In this document: one piece after another, positions 11,831 through 25,717 of the stretch
Layout: each line of letters starts with the position of its first letter
Position numbering within the stretch: position 1 is the stretch's first letter
Assembly (NCBI RefSeq): GCF_021155765.1
Contig: NC_060108.1
Location: forward strand, 17,137,025 to 17,201,024
Source of the DNA: Diprion similis
Taxonomy: Eukaryota; Arthropoda; Insecta; Hymenoptera; Diprionidae
DNA length: 64,000 nucleotides
Reading direction: 5' to 3'
Made by a program: the position numbers and the translations under genes
Notes under the pieces: model-generated
The model's database searches: none
What the model was told of the DNA's origin: nothing
What the model saw: the letters and a program-made list of their open reading frames with translations, nothing else

Positions 11831-13404
11831 CTCTCGTATAATCAAACTGAACAGTTCCTTGCAAAGGATTGGGGGAAACTGACGTAAACACATTTCGCCC
11901 GCAGTTCAGCTCCGACGCGTCGCTGCTGCAGCAAGCTTGCAGACTTTGCTGCTTCCCAACGCTGGTTCCAAATGGAAACTGCTGCACGTGTGTATCTGCA
12001 GCACTGCACACGGTGACGTTTGATCACGGGCGCACACACGATACCCGTATAACAAAGGCTGCAGCGATCATCTCTCGCCTTAACTAGGAAACGGAATTGT
12101 CCTCCATATTCATGAAACCGCGAATGGATAGTACGTCGCGCATGTTATACGAGTTCGTGTCTCTACGCTGCAGACCGTTTTGGTACATACAACGTTCGCC
12201 GAAAAATCCCGCCTTGTTATTAATTTTGACGAGAGAAGATATTGCGTGCCTCGATTTTTCACCGTCCCCGGCAGAATATACAAATGTCATGTGTGACATA
12301 CACGCGCGTTCATATGCTGCTTTATACACGTTGTGCGGTACTGTCGTTGTGCAAACAAGGCATGGCTTTCCGTGTTGCGCTCCAGGTTGAATCCTTCTCC
12401 ACGCAAACCCTCCATTAACTTTGACAAGGTTAATTAACGTACAATCAACGGGAGACCACAATCGCGTTACCGCACCTAAAACACAACCCTGCAATGCGCA
12501 ATCGCAGCTCGTAATCAACGGCGACAAATTGCGCCATAAAAATTACTAATCAAGGTATTACCAACCGGCTCCGATATATGCAGGAAAACTTAGGGCTGCG
12601 AGTAAGACCTTCGGAAAATCTTCACAGCTCTTCCAGGGACTTCCGTCCTGAGACATGAGTATATTTTTTCACATTTTACCGCATAGAATTTTTCTCCTTT
12701 CCGTTTCATCTGCTCTCCAGTCACATCGATCGCAGTTAAGATGATAATTATCGTACGAAGTTTGCGGAATAGATTTAGTGTGACAACAATTATCAGGAAA
12801 AAAAAAAGACCAACGTTATTTAACTGATCGCGTGCAGTGCAAAGTCTCGATGGCATAGGTTATATACTGAAATACGCACATTTCTTGGGGATCTGTGAGA
12901 GTACGAGATACTGAAAACATACGCGTATTACCAGGAAGATTGAACTCTGAGGTAGCCAAAAAGTAAAGAGAATCAAATATTTCGGAGAATGCTGATACGT
13001 ACAGGGGGAGAATAGATCAAAAGGCGACGTCATATTGGCGTCGAGTGATGTACGACCCTGCGCAAAAGACTCGTCCGTACTCTACACAATGTACCGCATT
13101 CCTCTTTGAGGTATGTACTTTCAAATTATACGACCTGCGAAGTGCCAGTGTTTCGAGCACGATTCTCCAAGATTATAAAGGAGGAAGCGCAGGTAGGCAC
13201 TCAGGCGCGGAATTCAGCCAGGATAAACAAGAAACACGCGTCATATCGCTGCGCGATTCGTTTCGCTACATAGCCAAAATTAAACCGGAAATTCTGGTAG
13301 AGAGACATCAAAGTGAGGTAAAATAAAAAAATAAAAATAAAATAAAAAAAAACACAGAAACTCCACAACGTTACCAAATTTCCAAGCAAGGGTTTCGTTC
13401 CGAC

Positions 13405-13455
13405 TTATTGTTGTTGTTATTATTATTGTTATTGTTATTACTGTTACTATTATTT
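13405..13455. repeat. TTG/TTA trinucleotide repeat, imperfect
   Basis: A run of TTG, TTA and related triplets follows the A-rich tract at about 13320-13352. Confidence 0.85.
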
Positions 13456-14899
13456 CCTTCTTATTCTTTTCCTCTCGTTTCTTGTTACTTTGTACACAAT
13501 TTTTGCATTATATTAATGAAAATTTTCATTTCCACACTCAACCCACTTTGTGGCAGGAATTAATAATAATTCTTGCAGGGGGTGGCGCCGGGGCGAAAGG
13601 GCAGAGAGGCTGGCCGTTCAGTTTGCGGACACAGAGCTTTAGCACCGGGTGAGTTTGAGTGTGACGCGTGCATTAAGCTCGCGGTAATATCGTTACCTGT
13701 GCGCTATACGCATCGTCGAAACGGGTGAAACCAAGGGATTAGCAAAGTACCTACTCGCGCTGCTCTCGACCAGAGCCTCAGCCTTCGCCATTACGTGTAT
13801 ATGATATCTACTTTACGGACCGAGCACGGGCGGGAATTGAATTTTCCAACGTTGTACGAACACATACCGAAGACAGGAACGTACATACGTGCAAAGATAC
13901 CGTAACGCTCTGGGAGCTGCTGGCCGGGTCAGCAACCCAAGGCACGCGAGACTCGCCTCGGTCAACAGACGCGCAATTCGGTTTTATAAAAATTTCGCAC
14001 TTCCGCCTTCTCGATTTTCACGAGACGTATTTTTCACATTCGTTTTTACGTAATCTATTTCTTAAACCGACTTGAGAAGTGAAGGATGGAGGGAGGTTTA
14101 CGTTTTTGCGTCAGGACCCCGTCGAGAATCGTCGAAGTTCTTGATTCGTTCAAAAATATTTTCCAATTCAGGGTGATAATGGTTTTGGAAATTTTACGGT
14201 TCATTGAACTCAGTGGAATCGTTAAAGTTGAGCCGTTTCACTGTTTTCAATTCTGACTACATGGAGACTTTTTCAAACGCTTGGCAAGATCCTGCCAATA
14301 AAACAAACTCTTTGAAGAATAGCGAGACATCTAAGAAATCATCAACTTTTCAAAAGTTTGCCAATGTTTGAAAAGTTTGACGTTTCGTCGAATAAAGATG
14401 ACAGCGTTGTTTCACTGGAAAAGACACGCTGCCAGTTTGAAGAGAAGAATCTCGTACAGCCGACTAAAGTCTCGTGTAGATAATGAAATGACTGTAATAA
14501 TAATAATACTGATCAATTCCGATAGACTATAATGGAATGGAAAGGAAATAATGCACAACTGATTCGATAAATCTCCATTTAACCCTTTTTACGCCTGGCT
14601 CTTCCGACGCGTCCGCAGTGACCTGAGAATAATTTTGGCGAAAGTTCCAGCAGGGGTACCGCGTCGTTTAGAAGGGCGCCAGTTGCCCCTAATCAGCGTC
14701 ACACTAAAGTCTTGGCCATTAGATCAAAGTTGAGGATTTAGCCGAGGCTTTACTTTAATCCAAGCTTTGTGAGAGGTAAATAGAGCTGCTCCGGAGCAGC
14801 GGAGACGAAAAACCGGTATAGTCAGACTTGAAGCAAGCTGCAGGCTGCCGGAAATTCCTGTCCGCAAACACGTCGGCCCGTATACCATATATGGGTGAT

Positions 14900-14931
14900 C
14901 CCAAAATTCCCCAAAATTCCCCGAAATCCCC
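14900..14931 (-). other. Putative G-quadruplex motif
   Basis: The minus strand carries four G-tracts (GGGG, GGGG, GGGG, GGG) separated by loops of 5-6 nt (ATTTC, AATTTT, AATTTT). This meets the usual G-tract and loop rule. No function is implied. Confidence 0.55.
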
Positions 14932-17894
14932 GGAGTAGTGGATACCATTCGTAGTAATTGCACATTGCAAAGCGCGATTGTGATTCTCGTCCGCAGAAAT
15001 CGCAGAGACACCTACTTACCTATTTAAAAAAATATTGTTTTTGCGATTTCCGCCAGGCGAATTCGTCGAATGTTTTCGCGAATCTTGGGTGCGGAATTGA
15101 GACGCGGGTTTACTCGATTTAATTTAAATTCACCGCGACGCGAACCCGCCTATTGCGTAGGACGTTTTGCGACTGCTGCTCGGTCGGTTCGACGCAGAGA
15201 AATTTCGAGACCCAGGAAAATTCGCACACGGCGAAGGCGCGCTGTGCGAAAACCATCGTCCCTTCGAGCGGGGTTCGCCTGCAGGCGGTTATACAGTCTA
15301 TGTTCGTATTTACCGCCGGCGAATGTATTGTCTCAGGGCGGCTTTAGGCTCGACGTGCCGTGCCGTGCCGGGTGTGTCGGGTGATTTTTAAAAGAATAAT
15401 CAAGTCCCGGGGAAAAGTTGGGACTGGAAATAATCTTGACGACGCAAATAAGAGAGGGTGAAAAATAAGAATACCCCGGTGGGAAATTACTTTCCCGTAG
15501 GAAAGCGCGAGGGAACTCCGAGCAACGGTGCAACTTTGTCAGTATATAATCGGCCCGTCGAATGGACCAACTGTTCTAAACAGATGTCCATATATTTCAG
15601 CCCGTGACTTCATAAAACAAACGTTCCTGCGGTTATTTATGATAAATAGATTCGTAGATTGGGAGCATCGGAACGTTCGCCATTGATTAAGCGCTTTCTT
15701 GTTTTGATTAATGAACGATATTTTCACCCTGCCTGCAATTGCGATCTGGCTTACGGTTCGATCGTAAATGATCAGAACCATAACAGCGCGCTTCCGGGCG
15801 ATGCATTATACGTGGTATTGAACTGTTCATTTTTTAATTTTTGAAAAACAAAATACGACATTAAGATATCCGTTGATTAATGAACGGGTGTAAATCACCG
15901 GCTAAATTTTTCAAATGCAGGTAAGACGATTATTAAGGTAAAGAAAAACCTTCATGTTTAAACATATGACGGAGTGAGATCGTTTACATATTAATAGTTT
16001 AATATTCCATTCGTTTGCTACACTTTGCTACATTTTTTATTTTTTCTGTACAACTTTCATCCTTACAGGCACTAAACACCGTTGCAAGCTTGGAATAAGA
16101 ACGATTCATTATTCAACCTAAACTCTTTACGGCGCTTAAGAAAAGTGACGGTGACGCGACGGCGGAGTTTCTCGAAAGTCAGTCGACGCTTCCACGTTTT
16201 GACACATGCTTCGCTGGTATACCTATAACTCCGCGAAAGTCAACGGTTTTGCAAGAGAACTTTTGCAATTTTGCAAGCTTGAACCGTCGTCTAATAACAC
16301 GGATTTCCTTCAAGTAGATTGCAAAAACGACTGTCAATTTTTGCGGGTGTATTGGCTTAAGTATATACCGTAAAAGTTCTAATGCTGAAAATTACTTTTA
16401 CTAATGAACATTATACCCGGTTTTTTTAATATTTAGTTTAGAAAATTTTCGGCTCACTATTCAATTTCAACAAGTTGTAATCTGATCTTCTGTAATATGA
16501 TCTACTCTAAATCGATTCGTAGTGGATAAAAATTCATACTGAAGATTTAATAGCGATGATATAAGCTGCTTTGTGCAAAGTATGAGATCGTAGAAAATCA
16601 AGTACGTGTAGAAACGCGCCGTAGGAAATATTGCAAACAGCTAACATACCAACAGCCATTTCTCAGGGGTTGATCCACCCCGGGTCCAGGATATAATTAC
16701 AGAAGGAATGATTTATGAAATTGATCACGAAACTCCCCTACCAAATATATTGCCAAATTATAAAGATGCGGTCGTCGAAATTGGCAATATCAAAATCCAT
16801 CGTCCCCATCTTTTTGTATATAAAATATATAACATACGGCCAAGTATTAATATTTCTGCCTTAATTCATAAGGCATAACATATGAATGAAAATATTCATC
16901 GTTCGAATAATGTTTGAAATAGGATAAATTCTAGATTGTGGAACTAATGTTTCACTTTAATTTTTATTTTCTACCTTCTCGAAGTGAAAAATATACCCAC
17001 CCGCCGCGTCACGTCAGTCGTTGCGTGGTAGGAAGCTCGTGTATAACTGATGTCAGCCAACTAATCACTACGCACGAGTGAGAGAGATTGCGTGGAAGGG
17101 GAGGCTGCGGAGTTCTGAAGCAGAAACCATCCCCGTGCTGATAAGACAGGAAAGGCCCGTGCGTCCCTCCCTCTCATTTGTCTGCAGTTTCGCTTGTACC
17201 AGAAATTCATCTAGATTTACCTACGTACTAATAATCCAACCCCGAGTCCTCGACGTAACGGCGATAGTAAAAAGGTTGGAGAAAAGGGAACGAAAAACGA
17301 AGGAGAGGAAAAAAAAGAAAAAAAGAAAGAAAGCTACGGAGATCTGGAGCAAAAAATGATGAAACTTTTATTATTCCGAGCCACGCAGCGGCGCCAAAAT
17401 TCTTCAGGGGTTCCAAGACCCCCAAGGACATCGGGCTTGTGAAATAAGAGTAGAAGGAAACTGATCCGGGGCGGACTATCTCGAATTAGAAGTGTGGTTT
17501 AAATAATTCAGCGAATTACTTGAGCTCCGGGGTGTCTAAGGGCTTAAACGATGCCCCGGGCCAGTTCGGGTGGTCGTTTTGCAAACGGGAGCCGTGACAA
17601 ACGTCCCGGTGAGATAGCTAGTGACACCTAACCACCGCCGGTCCCTGGAGAAGGACCTGAACCGATGTCCCAAACCCCGATCTTTTGAAGGGTATCTCTA
17701 CGGTTCGTAGAACTTTGTGGTTACGGTTCAGGGTTCGCAAATTTGTTCTTGGTTTTAAGCCATGCAATGCTAAATTGCCAAAATTAAAATCCGACCTCGG
17801 TTGATCGATTTAACCGAGGTACAAGGCAGAGTCCCGCGACAAAACTGGTTGCGGGTTTAAAGAAGCGTTGAAACGACGCGGTGGGCGATCATTG

Positions 17895-17940
17895 AAAAAG
17901 AGGAAGAGAAAGAGAGAGAGAGAAAGAGAGAGAGAGAGGA
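17895..17940. repeat. GA-rich purine microsatellite, interrupted
   Basis: GA and GAAA units run almost continuously through this interval. Confidence 0.85.
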
Positions 17941-18214
17941 AAAAAGAACATCCGAACGATTCTTCATCGTTAAATAATTGGCAAATTATTGTTTTTATTT
18001 TTTGCTTCCAATTAAACTGATGGATTGTTCGTTTGGTCCCGTGAGAATCCACCAGGAATAATGTATCACACCTTATGCGCGATATGGTTGGTGAATTTAT
18101 TGGGGTTCATACGTTAGCGCTCGACGCTCCGCGCGTTGCTTTCGGCTATTACAATATTGCGGATGTGTTGAGCGAAACGAGGAACTCGGTGCTGGCTGCG
18201 TGGCTCCGTGTGTG

Positions 18215-18242
18215 TATACATATATATATATGCATATATATA
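18215..18242. repeat. TA-rich microsatellite with central TGCA
   Basis: Two TA runs flank a TGCA core, giving a self-complementary block. Confidence 0.8.
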
Positions 18243-21200
18243 ACACCTACGTACATGCGAAGGACTCAAATTGGAAACGGTCCATCAATCTTTTGATTAT
18301 TGTGTGAAATTTTATTGGGCACTACGTCAACTCCCGCGTAAGAAGTGAGCCTCACCACCTCGAGAAACTAATTTCAAACTTTGATAATTAATTAGAGTTG
18401 ACGCATGTTGAGTTGAATACATGTTAGCGACGATTTCTCGTCATTGACGAACTTCCGCGATTACACCAGCAACAATTATACCTACGTACGTACGACTTCA
18501 CCCCCTTCCTAGTTCAGAAGGTTGAAAATGCACCACATATCCGATCCACACGCAGAGTTACACGTTACCTATACATATGCAGGCGTTTAACGAACGGATA
18601 TATTCAAGCTTTTCACTTCGAGGCATGCGACGAAACTCAACTCCTCCTGTCAGCTTCAATAGCACAATTTAACCGAATGATTCGCGAGCGGCTGGATGCC
18701 CAGGTTACAGGCAGGCAGGCGGACAGGTATATAGCGGTGAATTCGCACCAGGAGATAGCGGTCCATCACCGTTTTACAAGGCAGTAAACCGATTACTATA
18801 CATACGCAGCTATTGTGCCTTTTTCCCGTATGGCACCCTCGAGTCTCGTACACTAGGCCGCTTTGCCGAGGGTGTAATTGCGCCTACGCAACCTTCTGCC
18901 CACCGAGCCTTCGCGGGCGATAAATGATAAGGAATCAATACGGGAGGGTGCTGCTGGAGAGATTCTCCTCGAACGAGAGTAGTCGCCGCTCTGCTTCCCC
19001 CTTAATTTTCTAGGGGCGATAGCTGTGTGCCACGGTGAGTATAATTCTCGATTCGACGGTTTCATCCGCGGAGTCGAAAAAGTAGATAGATATCGGCTCG
19101 CGATCGGTTGTAGATTATCGCGCCGGCTTAAAAGTTGAACGAAAGACCCGGAAGGCGAGAGGGCGTCAGATTTTTGGTCGTCAGGTTCGGAGGGCCTGAG
19201 AGTTGGGGCGGCTTCCGCCTGTGACCCGTTTTGCGTGACCCAGCTTTAGAGGATTACAAAAGGGCCGCGACCAGCCCGTGGATGTCACCCGAGGAATTAC
19301 CAACGTATCGCCAAGATACCATTTCGACAAGTAACACCGTCCTGCGCCCTCACTTTCAACCTCGGTGAACCACCGGGTTCCAGAATTTCATCCCAGTTTA
19401 CCCTCGAAATAACCTGCCAGATAAAGATTGCCCGACCGGAAGTGAATGCGGGGAAAAAAAAACACGCACCAACACACGTACGCGTTGACGGAAGTGCCCG
19501 AGTTGCGGTGAAATTTTCGCACTCAACAATCCGACAAAAAACACGTCTGGATTGTGGCTTCCATGATCTGCCCGAAATCTCCGCAGTTTCTTTCAAACTT
19601 CAAGGATGAGCTGGCATTTACGGAAAGGATTTTTGCCATCCGTCTTCCTGCTTTTGTTTCAACTTCACGACGTCGATTTTCATCGAACTCTCACGAGAGC
19701 TCGAAAATCAAACGATTGACACTGTCCAAAAACCCTGTCCTAACAAGTCACTGTATTGCATTTGTATTGTGTTTTTTTTTTTTTATTCTTATCAAGTTCA
19801 AGACTAGATTCGTTAAATTTGCGAATGCGAAATAGAAATTGAATATTTTTACTGTTCAGACGTGAAAAGCATTGACCAAACTGAACGACCGAGAGGGGAT
19901 ATGACGCGGATATAAGAGTGTTTTCATTTTTTTCGGGAAAAGAGCACGAGGCGTGTCGCACTGTTTCGTTCTGCATGACGCAGGAGCTTCGCGATATATG
20001 TACCGGCAAGTATTTTCGTTAAAAACAAAACAGCGTCGTAGCACCTTTCAGCGAAGGAAGTTTTACGATAAATAAAAGTTAGAAGTTACTCTTGCGTGAT
20101 ATCTTGGGGTGTATACAGGAGGCCTCGGGGGATTCCCCGAACGGTCCTCGCAGCCATCCTTCCGAGCATCCTCCTCATCCTTCTCTCATGCTTTTCATCC
20201 TTCCGCCGCAGTTGTCCCCATGGCTGCCTTCGCCTGTATATCTGCGTACGTATATTCGAATTTTTTATCCCTCCACCTCCCTCTACGCGGCTTACACACG
20301 GATGCAGACACCCGCCGCCGCACTGCAGAGAGGAATTCTTCCGCCAGCACTACGCCAAAATTAAAAACTCCCATTATTTCGGTACGATTGCAGAATCACC
20401 CCGAGTAAGTCTCGAGCTCGTATTTCTTCCCGATGCCGTGTCTTCCGCTTTCTTTCCTCTTCTTCTCTTTAGTTCAAGCTTTGTAATATATTGACCGTTT
20501 ATACTCCTATATAATACATGTATATACTTGAAAGATTCAAGCATAACCATCGCTCTCAAAATCAGCCATTAAAAATTAAGCCGCAAATGTGAAAAGTGTG
20601 AAAACCGGACCCGGTAAATTGGTGATTTTCCCTGTGCTGGACAAAAATTGCAACTGTTCAAAATAAAGGATCAATAGGTGAAAACGACGCTTCCGGACGT
20701 TAACCACGGACGTGCAGAACTGATCGGATAGAGTGTGCCTTCGACGCGGCGAGATACTCCGACGTATCGTTGCGCGTTCTATTCGCCGACTATGCATTTA
20801 CGCGCATTGGATGAATGCATGTGGGTGTAATCGCGCATCAGTCGAAAGCATGACAGCGAGATATTGGGAAGAGTAGATAGCTGCTTTGAGGTTGCACACT
20901 GGTTGACAGGCATCGGGATCCCAGTATCCGTGACCCCGAAAGTGAGCTGAAACGCGGGTGGTCACTGTTTGGCTTGCAGGTAAAGTCCCTGGGCAACAAG
21001 CGTTTGATACTGAATACCGCACAAGAGGCGAGGGGGGGGGGGGCAGCCTTGTGTATCTCGGGGGTGCTTGCGCGGGTGGGATAGAAATTTGCGACGATTT
21101 AACATCGGGGCCTTTACCCTCGAAAGCCACGTGCCTGGCGGTAACAGGTGATGGCAAAAACGTCCTCGGGCGTCCCTGGAATGCAAATCGAGTCGGTTGA

Positions 21201-24200
21201 CCCCTTTGGTGCAAAGGTGGTCGCTTCGAGCCTTTTTTCCGGCTCTCAGGGATTTTCGGATTAAGCTTGAAAATTTTTCCCTCCGTGATTTTTCAAAAGT
21301 GTACGGCTATTGTCGCGCAAAAGTACGATCACATTATACTTTACAACTCACAATGTGAAACGAAATATGTTCAGCGATAACTGATTCAAGCGATGGCATC
21401 GTAAAGCCGCGCGATTCGTCCGGTGATCCCGAGGAAAAACAGAGTTATGAAAATCTGCTCGTATTTTGACGGATATTTTCAGCTTTAGAATTTACCCGGA
21501 GATATCGATATCTTATACATTCCATCCTCTATAAAGATTACCAACGAGAAAGGAGCTTTCTATTCTAAGTATTTGTAATTTTTCATTATCTTCTCGATCT
21601 CACTGCGTCATGAAATAACTTTGCACGTAGCGTATCTAGTTGAAGTTGAAACGAAGCGAAGTATTGGTAAAAATTTTCAGATTTAATTGACAGAGAATAA
21701 TCAGAGTCTGACGCCCATGTGTATAGAGTATATTTCCCAATGATACGAAGCAGTGGTCTGATGCGTGTATTTCACTTTATTTATTCACGATTTTGGATCG
21801 ATAATTCTGCTCTCATAAAGAGAATTGGAGAAAAGATGGTGCAAAAAGTTGAACGATCCAAATCCGATTGAATTTTTTCGAATATTGGATTTCACCGAGT
21901 ATCGCAGTTTCGATTACGGTATTGACAAAAGAACTTGATACTTAGGTATAATCGATTTTGAATTACAATATAATTGCAGCGATTGCGTTTTTACGGAACA
22001 GCCATTATCTGCCGTTTATCTGATAGATAATTGGCTTTTCTTTACCTTGTTTTAGCGTATCCTGAACCAACAATTATTGGAAAAAAACGAGGCACGCAAC
22101 AAACGATGAAATGTATGTTTGCGGTTCTCGTGTTGCGTACATGTGTGTATCGGATGGAGGCCGAGTGGGCGGTGTAGATAATTGCTTTTCAGTCAAAACC
22201 GCGGTCTCAATATGATTTCGCATTGATATTACATCCAACTTATTTGGTCAGAGAATAAATTGAAAGAAAAACAAATTGAACATAAAAAATAATAAAGCAC
22301 ATAATCCTCGTTTGTTCGATTACTAAATGAATAACACGAACTCAACATGAGATTAAAGTTCTCTTCTTAGCATATGAACCTCAATTTTGAATATTTTACA
22401 AATTTTATTCGTACCTACAGGCCTGAAAAAACGTTGCTTCTTAAACGTTACTTAAGTCTATAAATTGTTGCATACGTTTGTACGGGAGTCATTAATTTCC
22501 ACTGCCCGATGAACGATGTATAGTGGTGCCATACATCGGTAGTGACTGATTATAACATAATGACGAATGATTATGTATAATGTCTGATACGGAGCAGAGA
22601 GGTGCGGAAGTAATAATGATAATGATAATGCGAAGTTATCGCCAGTTTGGCTCAATTTTCTCTTCGAGGGTTTGACTGGGTGCAATGCGGTCATCGTTAA
22701 TTAATTAACTAATTAGCAAATCAGGTAACCTGCGTACGGTTGTAGCTACGGATAATTAATTTCCCGGATTACCGCTGCAATATGGACGAGCTTATTCCGT
22801 TGCTCAACTTTTCACCAACGGCTCCATACAGCAGCAGATGAATCTTTTATCTGTATTGTGTATACATATATACGTATGCATTTCGCGAAAACTTTGTCAA
22901 AGAAATCCGTAAGCAGGTAAAAGACACGGAGAATTCTCTCGATTGGAAATTCAGTGTCCGTTTGAGAAAAAAAGTGCGTGAGCATCGAGCTTCGCTGAAC
23001 TCGGAGGGAAGACTTATAGTCGGTTAAATTCTTATCCTCGTTCCAACGACTTCTGGAAAAAAGACTTTCGCCGAGTTTCCCGCACGCCTGCCGCCTCCGC
23101 CGCCGCCTCTTCCTCGACTCGCCTTATACCTCCTGGCAGTCTGAGCCTGTGGCGACAAGAGGAAAGAGTCGCGATAAAACAAAACGGATTTAAAAATTTC
23201 CGGTATAATAGTATATGAAAAGAAAAAAAAAAAAAAAAAAAAAAAAAAACACAACACCACAGAGTGAAAGAATATTACGCACAGTTTTATCTTATTCGAG
23301 TATTCGTCGATTTTTAAAGCTTTAGCCTTAAAGGAAAATTACGAAAATGTATATATCGCTCGACACTTGTGTTAGAAAAACTTGACGTAGCACTGAGCGT
23401 GACATTTCATATATAGGATGAAACGTTGGCCGGTATGAAACTCGACGATAAAGTCACACGATAGTCGCGCGGGTAAGACTGCTCACACTGCAGTAGCAGC
23501 AGCAGCAGCAGCTTCGTCGGATAGATTTCTTGGCAAGTTTTACTCCGAGCGTTATTTGACTCTCGTTTAAAAGTTGAAACTTCGCAGTGACACGATAACA
23601 ACTTGGAACAAGAAGGGAGAGGGGGCAAAACGGGGCGAAGAAGGGGGGGGGGGGAGGAGCTAACAAAAATCACCGTCACAATCTCGCGACATCTGCAAGG
23701 TTTGTAAGTAATTATCTTCCCGTCAGATCGTCAACCTTGATACCGTCCGCGTGTTACGGGAAAACTTTTTCACCCCTTTTGCCGCCCTCGTCTCGTATTA
23801 ACCCCCAAGTAAATACGTAACTTCTGAAACAAATAGCGGGTGTTAAAATCTTGGTAAGATATATAATAGCAGCGCACAGCTGTCGTTAACCAAATACAGC
23901 AAACGCGGATTATCTATTTATTTGTTTTCACCCCTTATTTTAACGCGGTTCTGAGAGAAGGAAAAAGGCGAAAAAGGCGAAAAAACGAAAAATAAGGGAG
24001 AGGGGAAAGGAAAAACCGACAGGTGGATCTAGCGTGCGAGGGCGTGCGTTTTACACACGGCTCTGTGCCGGGTGAGCGTGCGAACGTGTGTCCGCACTAA
24101 AATTTACGGCCCAGAAACGTTGGGTTGTTTGGGAAAGGGAGAGGGTTTGTTTTATTGCTACAGGCTCACAACACTGCGGCCACCCGACTCCGGTTTCCAG

Positions 24201-25689
24201 GTTTCTCAGAGCCTCTAAACCTCGAGACGTCACACGAAGGGCGTCGCGACGGTGCCGGACGGATAACGACGTTGAAATGAGAGATAAAAAAGCACCGCGT
24301 GCGCAATTCTTATACTCACTTCCGCGTTTTTCGTTACAGTATTTATTCACCTCTCCTATTTCTGGCACGTTTCGAGTAAAATGTACATGTTCGGATAAAA
24401 ACGACGAGGCCCTGATTGCGGACACTCGGATTATAAACCTGCCACGAGGAATTCGATTGGTACGATAAGAAGAATTGTCGATTAACATCGTTCTCTAAAT
24501 CCTGCAGAAGTATCGACGTAAATTATGCTTCGACAATGATACCCAGGACTTTTTTTTTCAACGAGCGATGAATTTTAACCCTGGAATTACGCCTGATGAG
24601 CTTTTAAATTTTCTTAACTCTTGCAAAGAAGAACTAAAACCAGGGAAAGAATAGAGAAAAAGAAAGAAATTTTCGATAGCGTTGTTAATTTTCCTGACAA
24701 ATTACCGCGGCATAAGATTATACTTTCCCTGGAGGCTGGAGGATCCCGAGCTTTCATCGGCGCAGTTCCCGTCAAACGGTCGACGGGGCTTAAGATCGGC
24801 AAACTTCCGGTCGGGTCGTTATACACAACGTCGCGGTGCTGCGAACGCGGTGCTTCTATTTGTCGTAAAGTAGGTGCAGCATATGATATAACGTTTGGGC
24901 ATAACCGTGCTGTTTACAGTCCGCGTTCCGCGTTACGTTGCTGATAAAATCCTGGAGAACATGACCGAGTAAGAAGAAGAAGAAGAAGAAGAATAAAAAA
25001 AAGTGGAAAACCAAACAGGAGAATGGAGCGCCATATCACAGAAGCAGAGGAAATTGCGAATGGGAGAAAGCGGGGTAAAAAAAAATGATCTAGAACCTTT
25101 GTTTTTATGAGGATTCTCGCCTCGCGTTTCCTATCTTTAAACGAGCCTTATCGCGTTGTTGCAATGACAGATATCTTTATTTATCGAAAAGACTCGGGTA
25201 GCCAAAAATTGTTCCTCCTAAATTCGCCCGATATTCGTACAGCGACGAAATAAAATTTATACCATCATCGTGTTCCCGTAAATTTCCAAACACAATCAAT
25301 TTCCGTTCATAAATTGGTCCTCGCGCGAAATGCGCGTATAAATACTCGTTAGTATTATAGAGGTATACCTATACCAACACAGAGGCAACAAATGTACATA
25401 CATACTATGTATAAATAAACGTGTGCAAGGCTGCAGGGAGGCAAAAATGAAACAAGTCACGTGATACTTCGTTGAAAATGGGGTTAGAAGATCTTGGAGT
25501 AATATTCGGGGTCGAAACAATTTCACCCCCGACTTACAAGGGAGCGAATTAAACAATACGCGAGACGGTACGCGTGCACAGTGTTGGTACGTTGTGCATG
25601 AAAACGTGTACGCGGGGTACACAGACATCATTTACAAACAGGGCTTGACAAGAAACCCTCTCCTATTCCCGCGGGATCCTTCCTGGGCT
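18243..25689. other. Intergenic, no gene seen
   Basis: No supportable coding exon. Overlapping ORFs on opposite strands (for example 20.8-21.2 kb and 24.05-24.49 kb) are mutually exclusive and lack domains. Homopolymers of 12 G occur at 21032-21043 and 23643-23654, and an AAG repeat at 24971-24993. Confidence 0.5.
23223..23249. repeat. Poly(A) tract, 27 nt
   Basis: Uninterrupted run of A. No adjacent retrotransposed sequence or target-site duplication was recognised. Confidence 0.9.
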
Positions 25690-25717
25690 CCCCGACTCCC
25701 CGACTCCCCGACTCCCC
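25690..25717 (-). repeat. Four-copy 8-bp repeat forming a regular G-quadruplex motif
   Basis: The plus strand repeats CCCCGACT. The minus strand therefore reads GGGG four times with identical 4-nt loops (AGTC), a regular quadruplex-type motif with short loops. Confidence 0.8.

Larger units (their letters stand above)
7426..13404. other. Intergenic, no gene seen
   Basis: Many short ORFs overlap on both strands, but none has a recognisable domain, signal or splice partner. Simple repeats at 8781-8810, 11800-11827 and 13320-13352 (A/AAAT-rich) are the only structures I can support. Confidence 0.55.
13456..18214. other. Intergenic, partly GC-richer, no gene seen
   Basis: Segments around 13.56-13.98 kb and 15.05-15.55 kb are visibly richer in GC and CpG than their surroundings and could be promoter-proximal or first-exon DNA of a gene elsewhere. 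No coding exon can be supported. ORFs of up to about 104 codons at 15.07-15.38 kb overlap in three frames and are Arg-rich by composition only. A purine repeat lies at 17895-17940. Confidence 0.5.

Noticed and set aside
14900-14931. Cluster of Dorsal/NF-kB sites
   Set aside because: The minus strand has GGGGAATTTT-like strings, but the required CC end of the half-site is replaced by GGG, so the match is poor. A G-tract repeat explains it better.
23223-23249. Poly(A) tail of a retrocopy
   Set aside because: Upstream sequence on either strand shows no coding similarity and no flanking target-site duplication was found.
24051-24488. Overlapping ORFs of 145 (minus) and 126 (plus) codons
   Set aside because: They are mutually antisense, neither has a recognisable domain, and the plus-strand frame starts with GTG. 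Chance open frames in GC-richer DNA.
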